In this document: in pieces, positions 56,830 to 64,000 of the stretch
Layout: each line of letters begins with the position of its first letter
Position numbering within the stretch: the first letter of the stretch is position 1
Origin: CAIKMD01 sp963702925
Lineage (GTDB): Bacteria > Pseudomonadota > Alphaproteobacteria > ATCC43930 > CGMCC-115725
Direction of reading: 5' to 3'
Assembly (NCBI GenBank): GCA_963702925.1
Contig: OY969771.1
Location: 124,001 to 188,000, forward strand
Length of the DNA stretch: 64,000 nucleotides
Program-made: the position numbers and the translations under genes
Notes under the pieces: generated by a model
Database searches by the model: none
Told to the model about the DNA's origin: nothing
Seen by the model: the letters and a program-made list of their open reading frames with translations, nothing else

Positions 56830-57069
56830 ATGCGAATTCAGGTCGAATGCGCGCGCGATCCGCAGGGCAATGAGATTCCTGCCCGGCTCGGCTTCGACAG
56901 CAGGAGCGTTGCCATCGTGGAGGTTCTCGACCGCTGGCCGGGCCACAACTACCGCTATTTCAAGGTGAAAGGTGAAGACGGCTCGCTCTACATTCTCCGC
57001 CATGACGAAACCCGCGCCGAATGGGAACTCACGATGTTCGAGCGAGGCCCGCCCTCCCCCGGGCGATGA
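56830..57069 (+). CDS. Small hypothetical protein, 79 aa
   Basis: A beta-rich protein: Met-Arg-Ile-Gln-Val-Glu-Cys, then Val-Ala-Ile-Val-Glu-Val-Leu-Asp-Arg-Trp, then Tyr-Arg-Tyr-Phe-Lys-Val-Lys-Gly-Glu-Asp-Gly and Tyr-Ile-Leu-Arg-His-Asp. It looks like a small beta barrel that could bind nucleic acid, but no family is recognised. It is the first gene after an exact FNR site and is followed by a DUF2784 membrane protein. Confidence 0.7.
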   Translation: MRIQVECARDPQGNEIPARLGFDSRSVAIVEVLDRWPGHNYRYFKVKGEDGSLYILRHDETRAEWELTMFERGPPSPGR

Positions 57070-57097
57070 GCTGACACGCCTAGGCCGCGATTAGCCC

Positions 57098-57481
57098 GTG
57101 TCCGCCATCCTCGCCTTCATCGTCCTGGTGATTCATTTCGCGATCATACTGTTCAACATCTTCGGTCTGGTCGCGATCCCGCTCGGTGCGTGGCGCCGCT
57201 GGGCCTTCGTCCGCGTTTTCTGGTGGCGCGTGTTTCACCTGGCGCTACTCGCCGTTGTAGCGGTGCAGGCGGCCTTGGGTCGCGCCTGCTTCCTCACCCT
57301 TTGGCAAGCGGCGCTCGAAAACCGTCACGATGAAACGCCCGTGGCGCCACTGCTGCGGCGCTGGCTCATGCAATTGATTTTCTGGCCGCTGCCTGAGTGG
57401 GTGTTCGTCGCGATCTATTTGACAGTCTTCACCTATGCCATCGCGCTGTGGTGGGCCGTACCGCCGCGAGCGCGGGAATAG
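57098..57481 (+). CDS. DUF2784 membrane protein
   Basis: A 127-residue inner-membrane protein with GTG start and four hydrophobic segments. The DUF2784 pattern is visible: His-Phe-Ala-Ile-Ile-Leu-Phe-Asn near residue 13, Phe-His-Leu-Ala near residue 46, Gly-Arg-Ala-Cys-Phe-Leu-Thr near 61, and Leu-Pro-Glu-Trp-Val-Phe near 100. The conserved His residues could bind haem or metal. Function unknown. Confidence 0.85.
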   Translation: MSAILAFIVLVIHFAIILFNIFGLVAIPLGAWRRWAFVRVFWWRVFHLALLAVVAVQAALGRACFLTLWQAALENRHDETPVAPLLRRWLMQLIFWPLPEWVFVAIYLTVFTYAIALWWAVPPRARE

Positions 57482-57585
57482 CGCGCGGCATTTTCCCAAA
57501 ACGAGTGCGCCTGCCGTTATCTGGCGTTGCATATCACGGCAAGCAGCTTTTCGCTGAAACGAGCGATCGCCGTCGCTCAATGACC

Positions 57586-57599
57586 TTGATGCAGATCAA
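57586..57599. promoter_or_regulatory. FNR/FixK site, exact
   Basis: TTGAT-GCAG-ATCAA, 64 bases before the molybdenum hydroxylase operon (start 57664, plus). Confidence 0.88.
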
Positions 57600-57663
57600 G
57601 ATTCATCAAGGCATTGCGTGGGAGCATGCGCGTTGTTGGATAAGCTCAGCCTTGGGCGCCATC

Positions 57664-58179
57664 ATGGCGGGCAATTTGGAACAGAATTCCGGTACACTTT
57701 CGGCAGCGGGCGCGATTGCGATGCGCCTGCGAGTGAATGGCGTTGAGCATCTGCTCCCTGCCGAGCCGCGCATGACGTTGGCCGAGGCTTTGCGCGGTCC
57801 GCTTGGGCTGATCGGGACCAAGATCGCATGCAACCGGGGCGCATGTTCCGCTTGCACAGTGTGGCTCGACGGCGAGCCAATTTGTTCCTGCATGATTCTT
57901 GCCATCGATGTCGGCGAGCGCATGGTCACGACCATCGAGGGCCTTTCTCATGGGGAACAACTCCATGCCGTCCAAGAAGCCTTCATCGCGCACGACGCCA
58001 CGCAATGTGGGTTTTGCACGCCAGGCCTAGTCATGAGCGCGGCCGCGTTGCTCGCGCACACGCCGCAGCCGACGCTCGGCGAGATCAAGGCCGCGCTGAG
58101 CGGCCATTTCTGTCGTTGCGGCTCTTATCCCAAAGTCTTCGAGGCGATTCTTGCCGCCAGCGCGCGGCCGGAAAAGTGA
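57664..58179 (+). CDS. Molybdenum hydroxylase, 2Fe-2S subunit
   Basis: A 171-residue small subunit of the xanthine-oxidase family. The plant-type 2Fe-2S motif Cys-Asn-Arg-Gly-Ala-Cys-Ser-Ala-Cys, with a fourth Cys 11-12 residues on, lies at about 56-76. The second cluster uses Cys-Gly-Phe-Cys and Cys-Arg-Cys-Gly further on. There is no Tat signal (YagT/PaoA has one), so it is cytoplasmic. The start at 57664 is chosen from the FNR site position and because upstream codons look non-coding. The Mo and FAD subunits follow. Confidence 0.92.
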   Translation: MAGNLEQNSGTLSAAGAIAMRLRVNGVEHLLPAEPRMTLAEALRGPLGLIGTKIACNRGACSACTVWLDGEPICSCMILAIDVGERMVTTIEGLSHGEQLHAVQEAFIAHDATQCGFCTPGLVMSAAALLAHTPQPTLGEIKAALSGHFCRCGSYPKVFEAILAASARPEK

Positions 58180-58181
58180 CC

Positions 58182-60515
58182 ATGCCAAAAGAGGAAACCA
58201 CCCGACGTGAGATTTTTCCGAGCGGCATCGTCGACGCAGCTTTCGGCGTGGTCGAGCGGCAGGTCCCGATCGACGAGCCGCCGCCGCTGCCGCCGAACAG
58301 CGAACTCAACGTCATCGGCAAACCTGTTCCTCGCCTTGACGGTCGCGCGAAGGTCACGGGTACCGCGCGCTATACCGTCGATGTGAGACTGCCAGGCATG
58401 TTGTTTGCCCGCATCATGCGTTCGCCCCACACCCATGCCCGGATCATTTCGGTCGATATCGCTGCCGCCGAGCGTCACCCAAGTGTACGGGCCGTATACG
58501 TTGTGCGCGAGGCGGGCGGCAACGAGATCCAGACGGCACGCTATCGCGGCGCCGCGATAGCAGCGGTTGCCGCCACAACGCGGGCAGCCGCCGAAGAAGC
58601 GCTTGCACTCATCAAGGTTGAATACAAACCCCTGCCCTTCGTCGTCGATATGGATGAGGCGCGCCAGGCCTACGCACCGCCGGTATTTGAATCCGTGCCA
58701 GGAACGGGCCACGACGGCGTGCCGCGTTCGGCCAATGTCTGGGGCCCTGCCAAGGACCCGTTTAGTGCGGGTAATCGCGGCGATGTCCTACGCGGGTTGC
58801 GCGAGGCCGATGTGGTCGTCGAAGGCGAATTCCGCACTCAAGTCCAGACGCATTGCTGTCTCGAGCCTCACGCAACCGTTGCCGATTGGCGGGCCGATCG
58901 GCTTACCATTTATACCTCGACCCAGAATGTAGTCGGTGTGCGCGACGAGATCGCCGATGCTTTCGGCTTGGCGCCAGGCAAAGTCCGCGTGATTTCTGAA
59001 TTTATGGGCGGCGGATTCGGTTCGAAGCTCGCGGCCGGTGATTACAGCCTTATCGCGGTCGAATTGTCGCGCAAGGCTGGCGCGCCCGTGTCGCTGGCGC
59101 TCGATCGGCGCGAAGAGCAGCTTGCCGCCGGCAATAGACCGGGCACATGGCAGCGTCTGCGCGTCGGCGCCCGGCGCGACGGGACACTGACGGCTATCTC
59201 TCTGCGCGCCTATGGCACAGCCGGCGTCGAGACCGGAGCTGGCGTCGGCAACATCGCCCAGGGCCTCTACGCATGCCCCAATTTCGAGATGACGCAATAC
59301 GATGTCATGACGAATGCCGGACCCGGATGCGCTATGCGCGCGCCCGGCAACGTGCAAGGCGCCTTTGCGCTCGAGCAAATCATCGACGCGCTCGCAGAGC
59401 GGCTCGACATCGATCCGATTGTCCTGCGCGACCGGATCGATCCGAATCCGGCCCGCCGCGAGGAGCGACGCATTGGCGCCGAGCACGCCGGCTGGCACGC
59501 ACGGCACTTGCCCGGCGCGGACCCGGGGCCGATCAAGCGCGGCCTCGGGATGGCACAATCCTTCTGGCCCGGCATCGTCGATACGTCGAGCGCGTGCGAA
59601 GTGCGGATCGGGCGCGACGGATCCGTCGAGTTACGCTCCGGGGTACAAGACCTCGGCACCGGCACCCGGACGGTCCTCGCGCAAGTTGTTGCCGAAGAAC
59701 TCGGGCTGCGCGCCTCGGATATTAAGGTACTGATCGGCGATTCAGATTTGCCGCAGGGACAAAGCTCCGGCGGCAGCAAGATGACCGGCTCGATTACGCC
59801 CGCCGCGCGCAACGCCGCCTATAAGGCATTGCGCTCACTTTATACCATCGTCGCGCCGAAGCTCGACGCTCCAGCCGATGCGCTCGTGGCGAAAGACGGG
59901 CGCATCTTCGTTCGCCATGCACCGGCGCGCGGGCTTAGCTTCTGCGAGGCGGCCGCGTTGCTTAAAGACGAGATCGGTGTCGTTTCCGGCAGGCCTGCCG
60001 ATTATGGCGGCTTCCGTTTGGCGCGCGATGGCGGCGGCGTGACGATGTCGGACCTCGGCGGCGTGCAGTTTGCCGTCGTTGCCGTCGACACCGAGACCGG
60101 AATCGTGCGTGTTGAACGGGTCGTGGCCGCGCATGATTGCGGCCGCCCGATCAATCCGATGCAGATAGAAAGCCAAATTCACGGCGGCGTCCTGATGGGC
60201 CTGTCTTTCGCCTTGCTCGAGGATCGTATCCTTGATCGCCGCAGCGGCGCGATGCTCAACGCCGACCTTGAATACTACAAACTCGTCGGTCCACGCGACG
60301 TGCCCGAGATCGATGTCACATTGGTCGAAAACTATCATGGCCGAAGCTCGACCGATGCGTGCGGCGTGGCTGAGCCCGCGACGATTGCAACTGCCGCGGC
60401 GATCGCCAACGCCGTCTACAACGCCATCGGCGTTCGCGTGCACGCCTTACCCATGAACCCAGCGACGATTCTCGCGGCGCTCGGCCGCATTTCTGCCAGC
60501 GGATGGAATTTATGA
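58182..60515 (+). CDS. Molybdenum hydroxylase, molybdopterin subunit
   Basis: A 777-residue large subunit that binds the molybdopterin cofactor and carries the active site. Landmarks are Gly-Gly-Gly-Phe-Gly-Ser-Lys near residue 275 (Mo-proximal loop), Met-Arg-Ala-Pro-Gly-Asn-Val-Gln-Gly, Gln-Ser-Ser-Gly-Gly-Ser-Lys-Met-Thr-Gly, and the catalytic Glu in Gly-Val-Ala-Glu-Pro-Ala-Thr. Length is normal. The motif Met-Arg-Ala-Pro-Gly excludes the CO dehydrogenase active-site loop. Substrates of this family are aldehydes, purines, N-heterocycles or hydroxybenzoyl-CoA; this one is unknown. Confidence 0.93.
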   Translation: MPKEETTRREIFPSGIVDAAFGVVERQVPIDEPPPLPPNSELNVIGKPVPRLDGRAKVTGTARYTVDVRLPGMLFARIMRSPHTHARIISVDIAAAERHPSVRAVYVVREAGGNEIQTARYRGAAIAAVAATTRAAAEEALALIKVEYKPLPFVVDMDEARQAYAPPVFESVPGTGHDGVPRSANVWGPAKDPFSAGNRGDVLRGLREADVVVEGEFRTQVQTHCCLEPHATVADWRADRLTIYTSTQNVVGVRDEIADAFGLAPGKVRVISEFMGGGFGSKLAAGDYSLIAVELSRKAGAPVSLALDRREEQLAAGNRPGTWQRLRVGARRDGTLTAISLRAYGTAGVETGAGVGNIAQGLYACPNFEMTQYDVMTNAGPGCAMRAPGNVQGAFALEQIIDALAERLDIDPIVLRDRIDPNPARREERRIGAEHAGWHARHLPGADPGPIKRGLGMAQSFWPGIVDTSSACEVRIGRDGSVELRSGVQDLGTGTRTVLAQVVAEELGLRASDIKVLIGDSDLPQGQSSGGSKMTGSITPAARNAAYKALRSLYTIVAPKLDAPADALVAKDGRIFVRHAPARGLSFCEAAALLKDEIGVVSGRPADYGGFRLARDGGGVTMSDLGGVQFAVVAVDTETGIVRVERVVAAHDCGRPINPMQIESQIHGGVLMGLSFALLEDRILDRRSGAMLNADLEYYKLVGPRDVPEIDVTLVENYHGRSSTDACGVAEPATIATAAAIANAVYNAIGVRVHALPMNPATILAALGRISASGWNL

Positions 60516-61531
60516 ACCGGTTTGACTGGCTTGCGCCCAAGACTGTCGCTGAAGCGGTCAACACCGCCTCGACCATGACAGCCGATGCGATGACAGAGGC
60601 ATCCAGCAATGGATCGATTCTCAAGGCCGGCGGAATCGACCTTATCGATCTGATGAAGGAAAATCTCGTCACGCCGCGTCGGCTTGTCGACCTCAGGCAT
60701 GTGCCGGGCCTCGACACGGTCGCTGAGGATCACGAGGGCGGGCTGGCCATCGGCGCTCTCGTTACCTTGGCGGCGCTCGGCCGGCACTCCCTCTTGCGCC
60801 CACGCTATACCGCGCTTGCCGATGCGGTGGAAAGCTCCGCCAGTCCGCAATTGCGCAATGTCGCGACCTTGGGCGGTAATATCCTTCAACGGCCACATTG
60901 CTGGTATTTCCGATCGATCGATTTTCCTTGCCGCCGCAAAGGCGGCGCTTGCTGCTACGCGCTCCTCGGCGAGAATCAATATCACGCAGTTTTTGACAAC
61001 GATGTCTGCGCGATCGTTCACCCGTCGACGGCGGCAACGGCTTTGGTCGCGCTCAACGCGTCGGTTGAGCTTGTGGATACGCAAGGGCGAACGCGGCAGA
61101 TCGCGCTCGAAGATTTTTTCGTCCGCCCCGATCGCGACGTGACGCGCGAGAACGATTTACGTGTCGGAGAAGTTCTAACGGCGATCCGCTTGCCACCCTT
61201 GCCGGAAACAACGCGTTCGGCACATCTGAAGCAGGGCGAAAAAGATTCCTCTGATTGGCCATTGGCCGATATCGCGGTCGTGCTTGACTTTGCCTCGGAT
61301 CGTGTCTGTCGGAAAGCCGCGATCGTCCTCGGCGGCGCTGCGCCGATCCCTCGCCGCGCACGTGATGCCGAGGCGGCGCTTTTGGGTCGCTCCGTCGACA
61401 AAGATACGGCGGCAGCGGCGGCAAGAGCAGCACTCAACGGAGCCACGCCTCTGGCCAAGAACGGTTATAAGTTGCCGATTTTGGCAACCCTCGTGCGACG
61501 CGCGATCTTGCGCGCCATTGACGAAGGGTGA
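60512..61531 (+). CDS. Molybdenum hydroxylase, FAD subunit with extra Cys cluster
   Basis: A roughly 339-residue medium subunit with a CO-dehydrogenase-flavoprotein-type FAD domain (Leu-Arg-Asn-Val-Ala-Thr-Leu-Gly-Gly-Asn). It starts at ATGA overlapping the Mo-subunit stop; ATG 60503 is an alternative. A Cys-rich loop (Cys130, Cys140, Cys147/148, Cys166) follows, with His-Cys-Trp-Tyr-Phe-Arg and Gly-Ala-Cys-Cys-Tyr-Ala. A similar loop holds a 4Fe-4S cluster in PaoB (YagS) and in 4-hydroxybenzoyl-CoA reductase HcrB. So an additional 4Fe-4S centre is likely. Confidence 0.9.
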   Translation: MNRFDWLAPKTVAEAVNTASTMTADAMTEASSNGSILKAGGIDLIDLMKENLVTPRRLVDLRHVPGLDTVAEDHEGGLAIGALVTLAALGRHSLLRPRYTALADAVESSASPQLRNVATLGGNILQRPHCWYFRSIDFPCRRKGGACCYALLGENQYHAVFDNDVCAIVHPSTAATALVALNASVELVDTQGRTRQIALEDFFVRPDRDVTRENDLRVGEVLTAIRLPPLPETTRSAHLKQGEKDSSDWPLADIAVVLDFASDRVCRKAAIVLGGAAPIPRRARDAEAALLGRSVDKDTAAAAARAALNGATPLAKNGYKLPILATLVRRAILRAIDEG

Positions 61532-61559
61532 AGGCAATTGTGAGACAGGAGAAGCCACG

Positions 61560-62168
61560 ATGACGACGCAAACACTCACTCCTCAGAACGTCCCAGGAAA
61601 ACCGATCGAATTGCCGGCGCCGCTAAAGGTCGGCGGCATGCCGCTTTTCACGGCGCTTGCCCAACGCCGGTCCGTTCGTGCGTTCGGACCGCAATCAATT
61701 CCGCGAGAACTGCTTTCCAATTTGCTCTGGGCTGCATTTGGCGTAAACCGGCCGGCGACCGGCGATCGAACGGCGCCCTATTGGCGCCATGTCATGGTGA
61801 TCGATCTTTATCTCGCCATGGCGGACGGCGTGTGGATTTACGAGCCCAAGACGCATGCGCTGTTGCCCTGCATCAAAGAGGACATCCGCAAGGAGACCGG
61901 CATGCAGGATTTTGTCGCTTCGGCACCGCTTGAGCTGATTTATGTCGCGCATGGGGAGCGCATGGACGTTGCCGCCGAAGAGCGGCGTCTCTACGCGTCG
62001 GTCGATGCGGCATTTATCGGCCAGAACGTTTATCTTTTCTGTGCGTCGGAAAGGTTGGGCAGCGTGTTTCGCGGATCTTTCGATCAGACGAAGCTTGCAC
62101 GTCTGCTACGGCTCGCCGACCAGCAATTCGTCGCTTTCGTGCAGACGGTAGGCTATCCCAAAAATTAG
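61560..62168 (+). CDS. Nitroreductase-family flavoprotein
   Basis: A 202-residue FMN-binding nitroreductase-like protein from the ATG at 61560 (AGGAGA upstream). The N-terminal FMN loop Arg-Arg-Ser-Val-Arg-Ala-Phe is at about residue 37. The pattern Leu-Leu-Trp-Ala-Ala-Phe-Gly-Val-Asn-Arg is typical of the SagB/Acg-like branch, as is the C-terminal Ala-Phe-Val-Gln-Thr-Val-Gly-Tyr-Pro. Last gene of the FNR-led molybdenum hydroxylase run. A mycobacterial relative (Acg, Rv2032) is in the DosR regulon. Confidence 0.9.
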   Translation: MTTQTLTPQNVPGKPIELPAPLKVGGMPLFTALAQRRSVRAFGPQSIPRELLSNLLWAAFGVNRPATGDRTAPYWRHVMVIDLYLAMADGVWIYEPKTHALLPCIKEDIRKETGMQDFVASAPLELIYVAHGERMDVAAEERRLYASVDAAFIGQNVYLFCASERLGSVFRGSFDQTKLARLLRLADQQFVAFVQTVGYPKN

Positions 62169-62255
62169 GGTCGCTTGCTGGCCGGTCCGGCCGGTTCCGG
62201 ACGGGCGCCGCGACGTCATGAGACGCCGACTTGATCACACAATTCGATCAGGGTT

Positions 62256-62780
62256 CTACGGCCGGATTTCGATTGGCGTGCCGTCTGCGACCGCGTCCCA
62301 GATCTCCTCGATCGCGATATTGCCGACTGCGATGCAGCCATCGGTCCAATCGCGAAAAAAACTCACCGGATCGGTATGACCGAAGCGTGGCGGCATGCCG
62401 TGAATGAAAATCCCATCCCCCGCCCTCACATGTGCCGCTTCGGCTCGAGCCTGATCGTCATCGTTTGGGTACGAGATGTGCAATTCGCGTCGAAAGATCG
62501 TGTGGGTGGATCGTCTGTCGATAACATACACGCCTTCTGGCGTGCGGCCGTCCCCGCGGCGAGACTTGGCGCCTTTGGGGTGCCGCCCTAAGGCGATCGG
62601 ATAGGTTTTCAGGATTTGACCTTCATGCATAAGCTCGAGCACGCGCTCGCTTTTGATGACGACGACGCGATCGGCATTAGACGCCAAGGCCTCGGCCGAG
62701 GCCAAGCGTGCATGAGCCGTAACGAATGCACATGCCGCCATGAGTGCGACACAACGAGAGAACAAGCGAGGCCGCGACAT
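62256..62780 (-). CDS. L,D-transpeptidase (YkuD domain)
   Basis: A 174-residue exported enzyme with a signal peptide ending near Leu-Ala-Ser-Ala-Glu (about 30). The catalytic block reads Phe-Ile-His-Gly-Met-Pro, then Trp-Thr-Asp-Gly-Cys-Ile-Ala-Val, with the Cys nucleophile near residue 149. It forms 3-3 cross-links in peptidoglycan or attaches proteins. It is small, with no LysM. It shares a central FNR site with the divergent L,D-transpeptidase at 62914. Confidence 0.92.
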   Translation of the reverse strand: MSRPRLFSRCVALMAACAFVTAHARLASAEALASNADRVVVIKSERVLELMHEGQILKTYPIALGRHPKGAKSRRGDGRTPEGVYVIDRRSTHTIFRRELHISYPNDDDQARAEAAHVRAGDGIFIHGMPPRFGHTDPVSFFRDWTDGCIAVGNIAIEEIWDAVADGTPIEIRP

Positions 62781-62835
62781 CAGTCCTTTCCAAGCCCGCA
62801 GGCGATAACATGCCCATATTTACAGCTTCACGGCT

Positions 62836-62849
62836 TTGATTTCGATCAA
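62836..62849. promoter_or_regulatory. FNR/FixK site, exact, in a divergent promoter
   Basis: TTGAT-TTCG-ATCAA midway between two divergent L,D-transpeptidase starts: 56 bases to the minus-strand start (62780) and about 65 bases to the plus-strand start (62914). Confidence 0.9.
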
Positions 62850-62913
62850 AGACGGGTATCGAGGCTAGGGACTTAATAGCATTTCTTCAATCTCGGTATT
62901 GAGAGGGAGAGAC

Positions 62914-63891
62914 GTGGACTGGAATCCGTTCTCCCGCCCCGCTCGTTTAACCACCCCGTGGGCGATCCTAGGGCGACTCGTCGGACCTGTGATGGCCCTT
63001 GCCCTGCTTTCGGCAGCGTCGCCGCAGCGATCGCCTAACGATCTCATCGGCATTCCGACGCTCTACGTCACAAAAGAAGAAGACACGCTTCTCGACATCG
63101 CGCGAAGCTACGATATCGGATATGTCGAGATTCGCGCGGCAAACCCGGGGATCGATCCCTGGCTCCCTGGCGCGGGTCGTACAGTCAACGTTCCCACGCA
63201 ACAGATTCTGCCGAACGCGCCACGGCATGGCATCGTCATCAATCTTGCCGAGCTGCGGCTTTACTATTTCGCTGGCGATATAAGCGAACCGCGCAGCTTT
63301 CCCATCGGTATCGGCGGCGAAGGCAAAGAGACGCCGATCGGCCACACCGAAATTGCCCGGAAGGCAACCCATCCGACATGGGTTCCCACCAAATCCGAAC
63401 ATGATGAAGACCCCGGGCTTCCCGCCGAGATCGGACCCGGACCTGACAACCCGATGGGCGACTACGCGCTTTATCTCGAATGGAAAGGCTACGCGATTCA
63501 CGGCACGAACAAGCCCTATAGCATCGGCCGGCGCGACAGCCACGGTTGCATCCGAATGTATCCCGAAGACATCGAAACCCTTTTCAAGCTCGTCAAACCG
63601 GGCACGCCTGTCACCGTCGTCGATCAGCAAGTCAAGACCGGCTGGTCGGCCGGCGAACTCTACCTTGAGATTCACGCCAGCCAGGCCGATGCCGATTTTC
63701 TCGAAGCGACCGGCGCCCCGGCAACGAAAGACGCCATCAATGCGGACGCGATGATTGCCGCCGCAGCTGGCGCCAGTGCCGGGCGTCTCGACCGGGCTGT
63801 CATTCACCTCGCCGAAAGGCGCCGCGACGGTATACCGGTGCAGGTGACATGGCCCCGCGACGGGTTGCAGGACGGTAATGCGCTGGATTGA
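62914..63891 (+). CDS. L,D-transpeptidase (YkuD domain) with LysM-like N-terminus
   Basis: A 325-residue exported protein of the ErfK/YbiS type. The GTG at 62914 has GAGGGAGA right upstream (a TTG at 62899 does not). A hydrophobic segment at about 20-42 is the signal/anchor. A LysM-like domain (about 50-95) contains Thr-Leu-Leu-Asp-Ile-Ala-Arg and Ala-Asn-Pro-Gly-Ile-Asp. The YkuD domain follows, with Ala-Ile-His-Gly-Thr-Asn and Ser-His-Gly-Cys-Ile-Arg-Met. An extra 60-residue tail after the catalytic domain is Ala-rich. It cross-links peptidoglycan; FNR control is inferred. Confidence 0.93.
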   Translation: MDWNPFSRPARLTTPWAILGRLVGPVMALALLSAASPQRSPNDLIGIPTLYVTKEEDTLLDIARSYDIGYVEIRAANPGIDPWLPGAGRTVNVPTQQILPNAPRHGIVINLAELRLYYFAGDISEPRSFPIGIGGEGKETPIGHTEIARKATHPTWVPTKSEHDEDPGLPAEIGPGPDNPMGDYALYLEWKGYAIHGTNKPYSIGRRDSHGCIRMYPEDIETLFKLVKPGTPVTVVDQQVKTGWSAGELYLEIHASQADADFLEATGAPATKDAINADAMIAAAAGASAGRLDRAVIHLAERRRDGIPVQVTWPRDGLQDGNALD

Positions 63892-63901
63892 TCTGGGTCA
63901 A
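63888..63901. promoter_or_regulatory. FNR/FixK-like site, one mismatch
   Basis: TTGAT-CTGG-GTCAA overlapping the stop codon (TGA) of the L,D-transpeptidase. If real, it drives a gene beyond the right edge of the window. Confidence 0.5.
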
Positions 63902-64000
63902 AGCCGCCGCGGCCAAGCAGCACTATCCGTAATAACGAGGCGACCTGCCCACGCGGAGAGGCTGTGGGCCCGGAATCGCCTTCTGTTGTAAACGAGAAAA

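Noticed and set aside
1..64000. CRISPR array or insertion sequence
   Set aside because: No regularly spaced short repeats, no transposase or integrase motifs and no terminal inverted repeats were seen on reading through.

Overview
The window looks like chromosomal DNA of a GC-rich alphaproteobacterium, most likely of the Hyphomicrobiales/Beijerinckiaceae type. The clues are a full-length cyclic beta-1,2-glucan synthase (NdvB/ChvB), several aromatic-acid-type MFS carriers, BON and CBS stress proteins, and many copies of the palindrome TTGAT-N4-ATCAA, the site read by FNR/FixK/ANR oxygen regulators. No regulator gene of that family lies in the window, so the assignment to FNR/FixK is inferred from the site itself.

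Layout. 1-2.2 kb: a cut-off secreted protein, a small unknown, a BON lipoprotein and a phosphofructokinase. 2.7-11.6 kb: ndvB, with an attenuator-like hairpin in its leader. 11.6-12.4 kb: gene-poor DNA with one copy of a diverged direct repeat and a malic-enzyme fragment. 12.4-30.8 kb: a catabolic block. It holds an acetylene-hydratase-like molybdopterin/tungstopterin enzyme with its ferredoxin, two metal-dependent amidohydrolase/decarboxylases, three tandem substrate-binding proteins with no permease, a UbiD decarboxylase, a pyrogallol-phloroglucinol-transhydroxylase-like alpha/beta pair whose alpha subunit carries an extra N-terminal domain, a SnoaL-like protein, a carboxymuconolactone-decarboxylase-like protein, a cytochrome b561 and an MFS carrier. 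30.8-31.3 kb: the second copy of the repeat and a 3' fragment of tRNA-Ser(UGA), suggesting an island edge.

31.5-39 kb: small stress genes, a stand-alone M41 peptidase, and an RNA-repair run (archease, RtcB, PEBP, BON, DUF3775, RNase Z-like). 39-47.5 kb: a second catabolic block with DUF35, thiolase and HMG-CoA-synthase-like genes, an amidohydrolase and three MFS carriers. 47.5-64 kb: a low-oxygen/dormancy set of two CBS proteins, an HhH glycosylase, a CapA-like protein, a kinase fusion, DUF2267, phosphoribosyltransferase, dienelactone hydrolase, a GYD protein, PRPP synthetase, a three-subunit molybdenum hydroxylase, a nitroreductase and two divergent L,D-transpeptidases.

How it works together. 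Eleven exact and five one-mismatch FNR/FixK sites sit in front of nearly every transcription unit from 32 kb to the end, and in front of two key units of the 12-31 kb block. My reading is one oxygen-controlled neighbourhood. One half would take up and break down (poly)hydroxylated aromatic acids by decarboxylation and hydroxyl transfer. The other half would prepare the cell for energy-poor, low-oxygen rest through RNA repair, nucleotide salvage, wall cross-linking and CBS sensors. The gene content of that second half recalls the mycobacterial DosR dormancy regulon. Substrates and regulation are inference; gene families and sites are read from the sequence.
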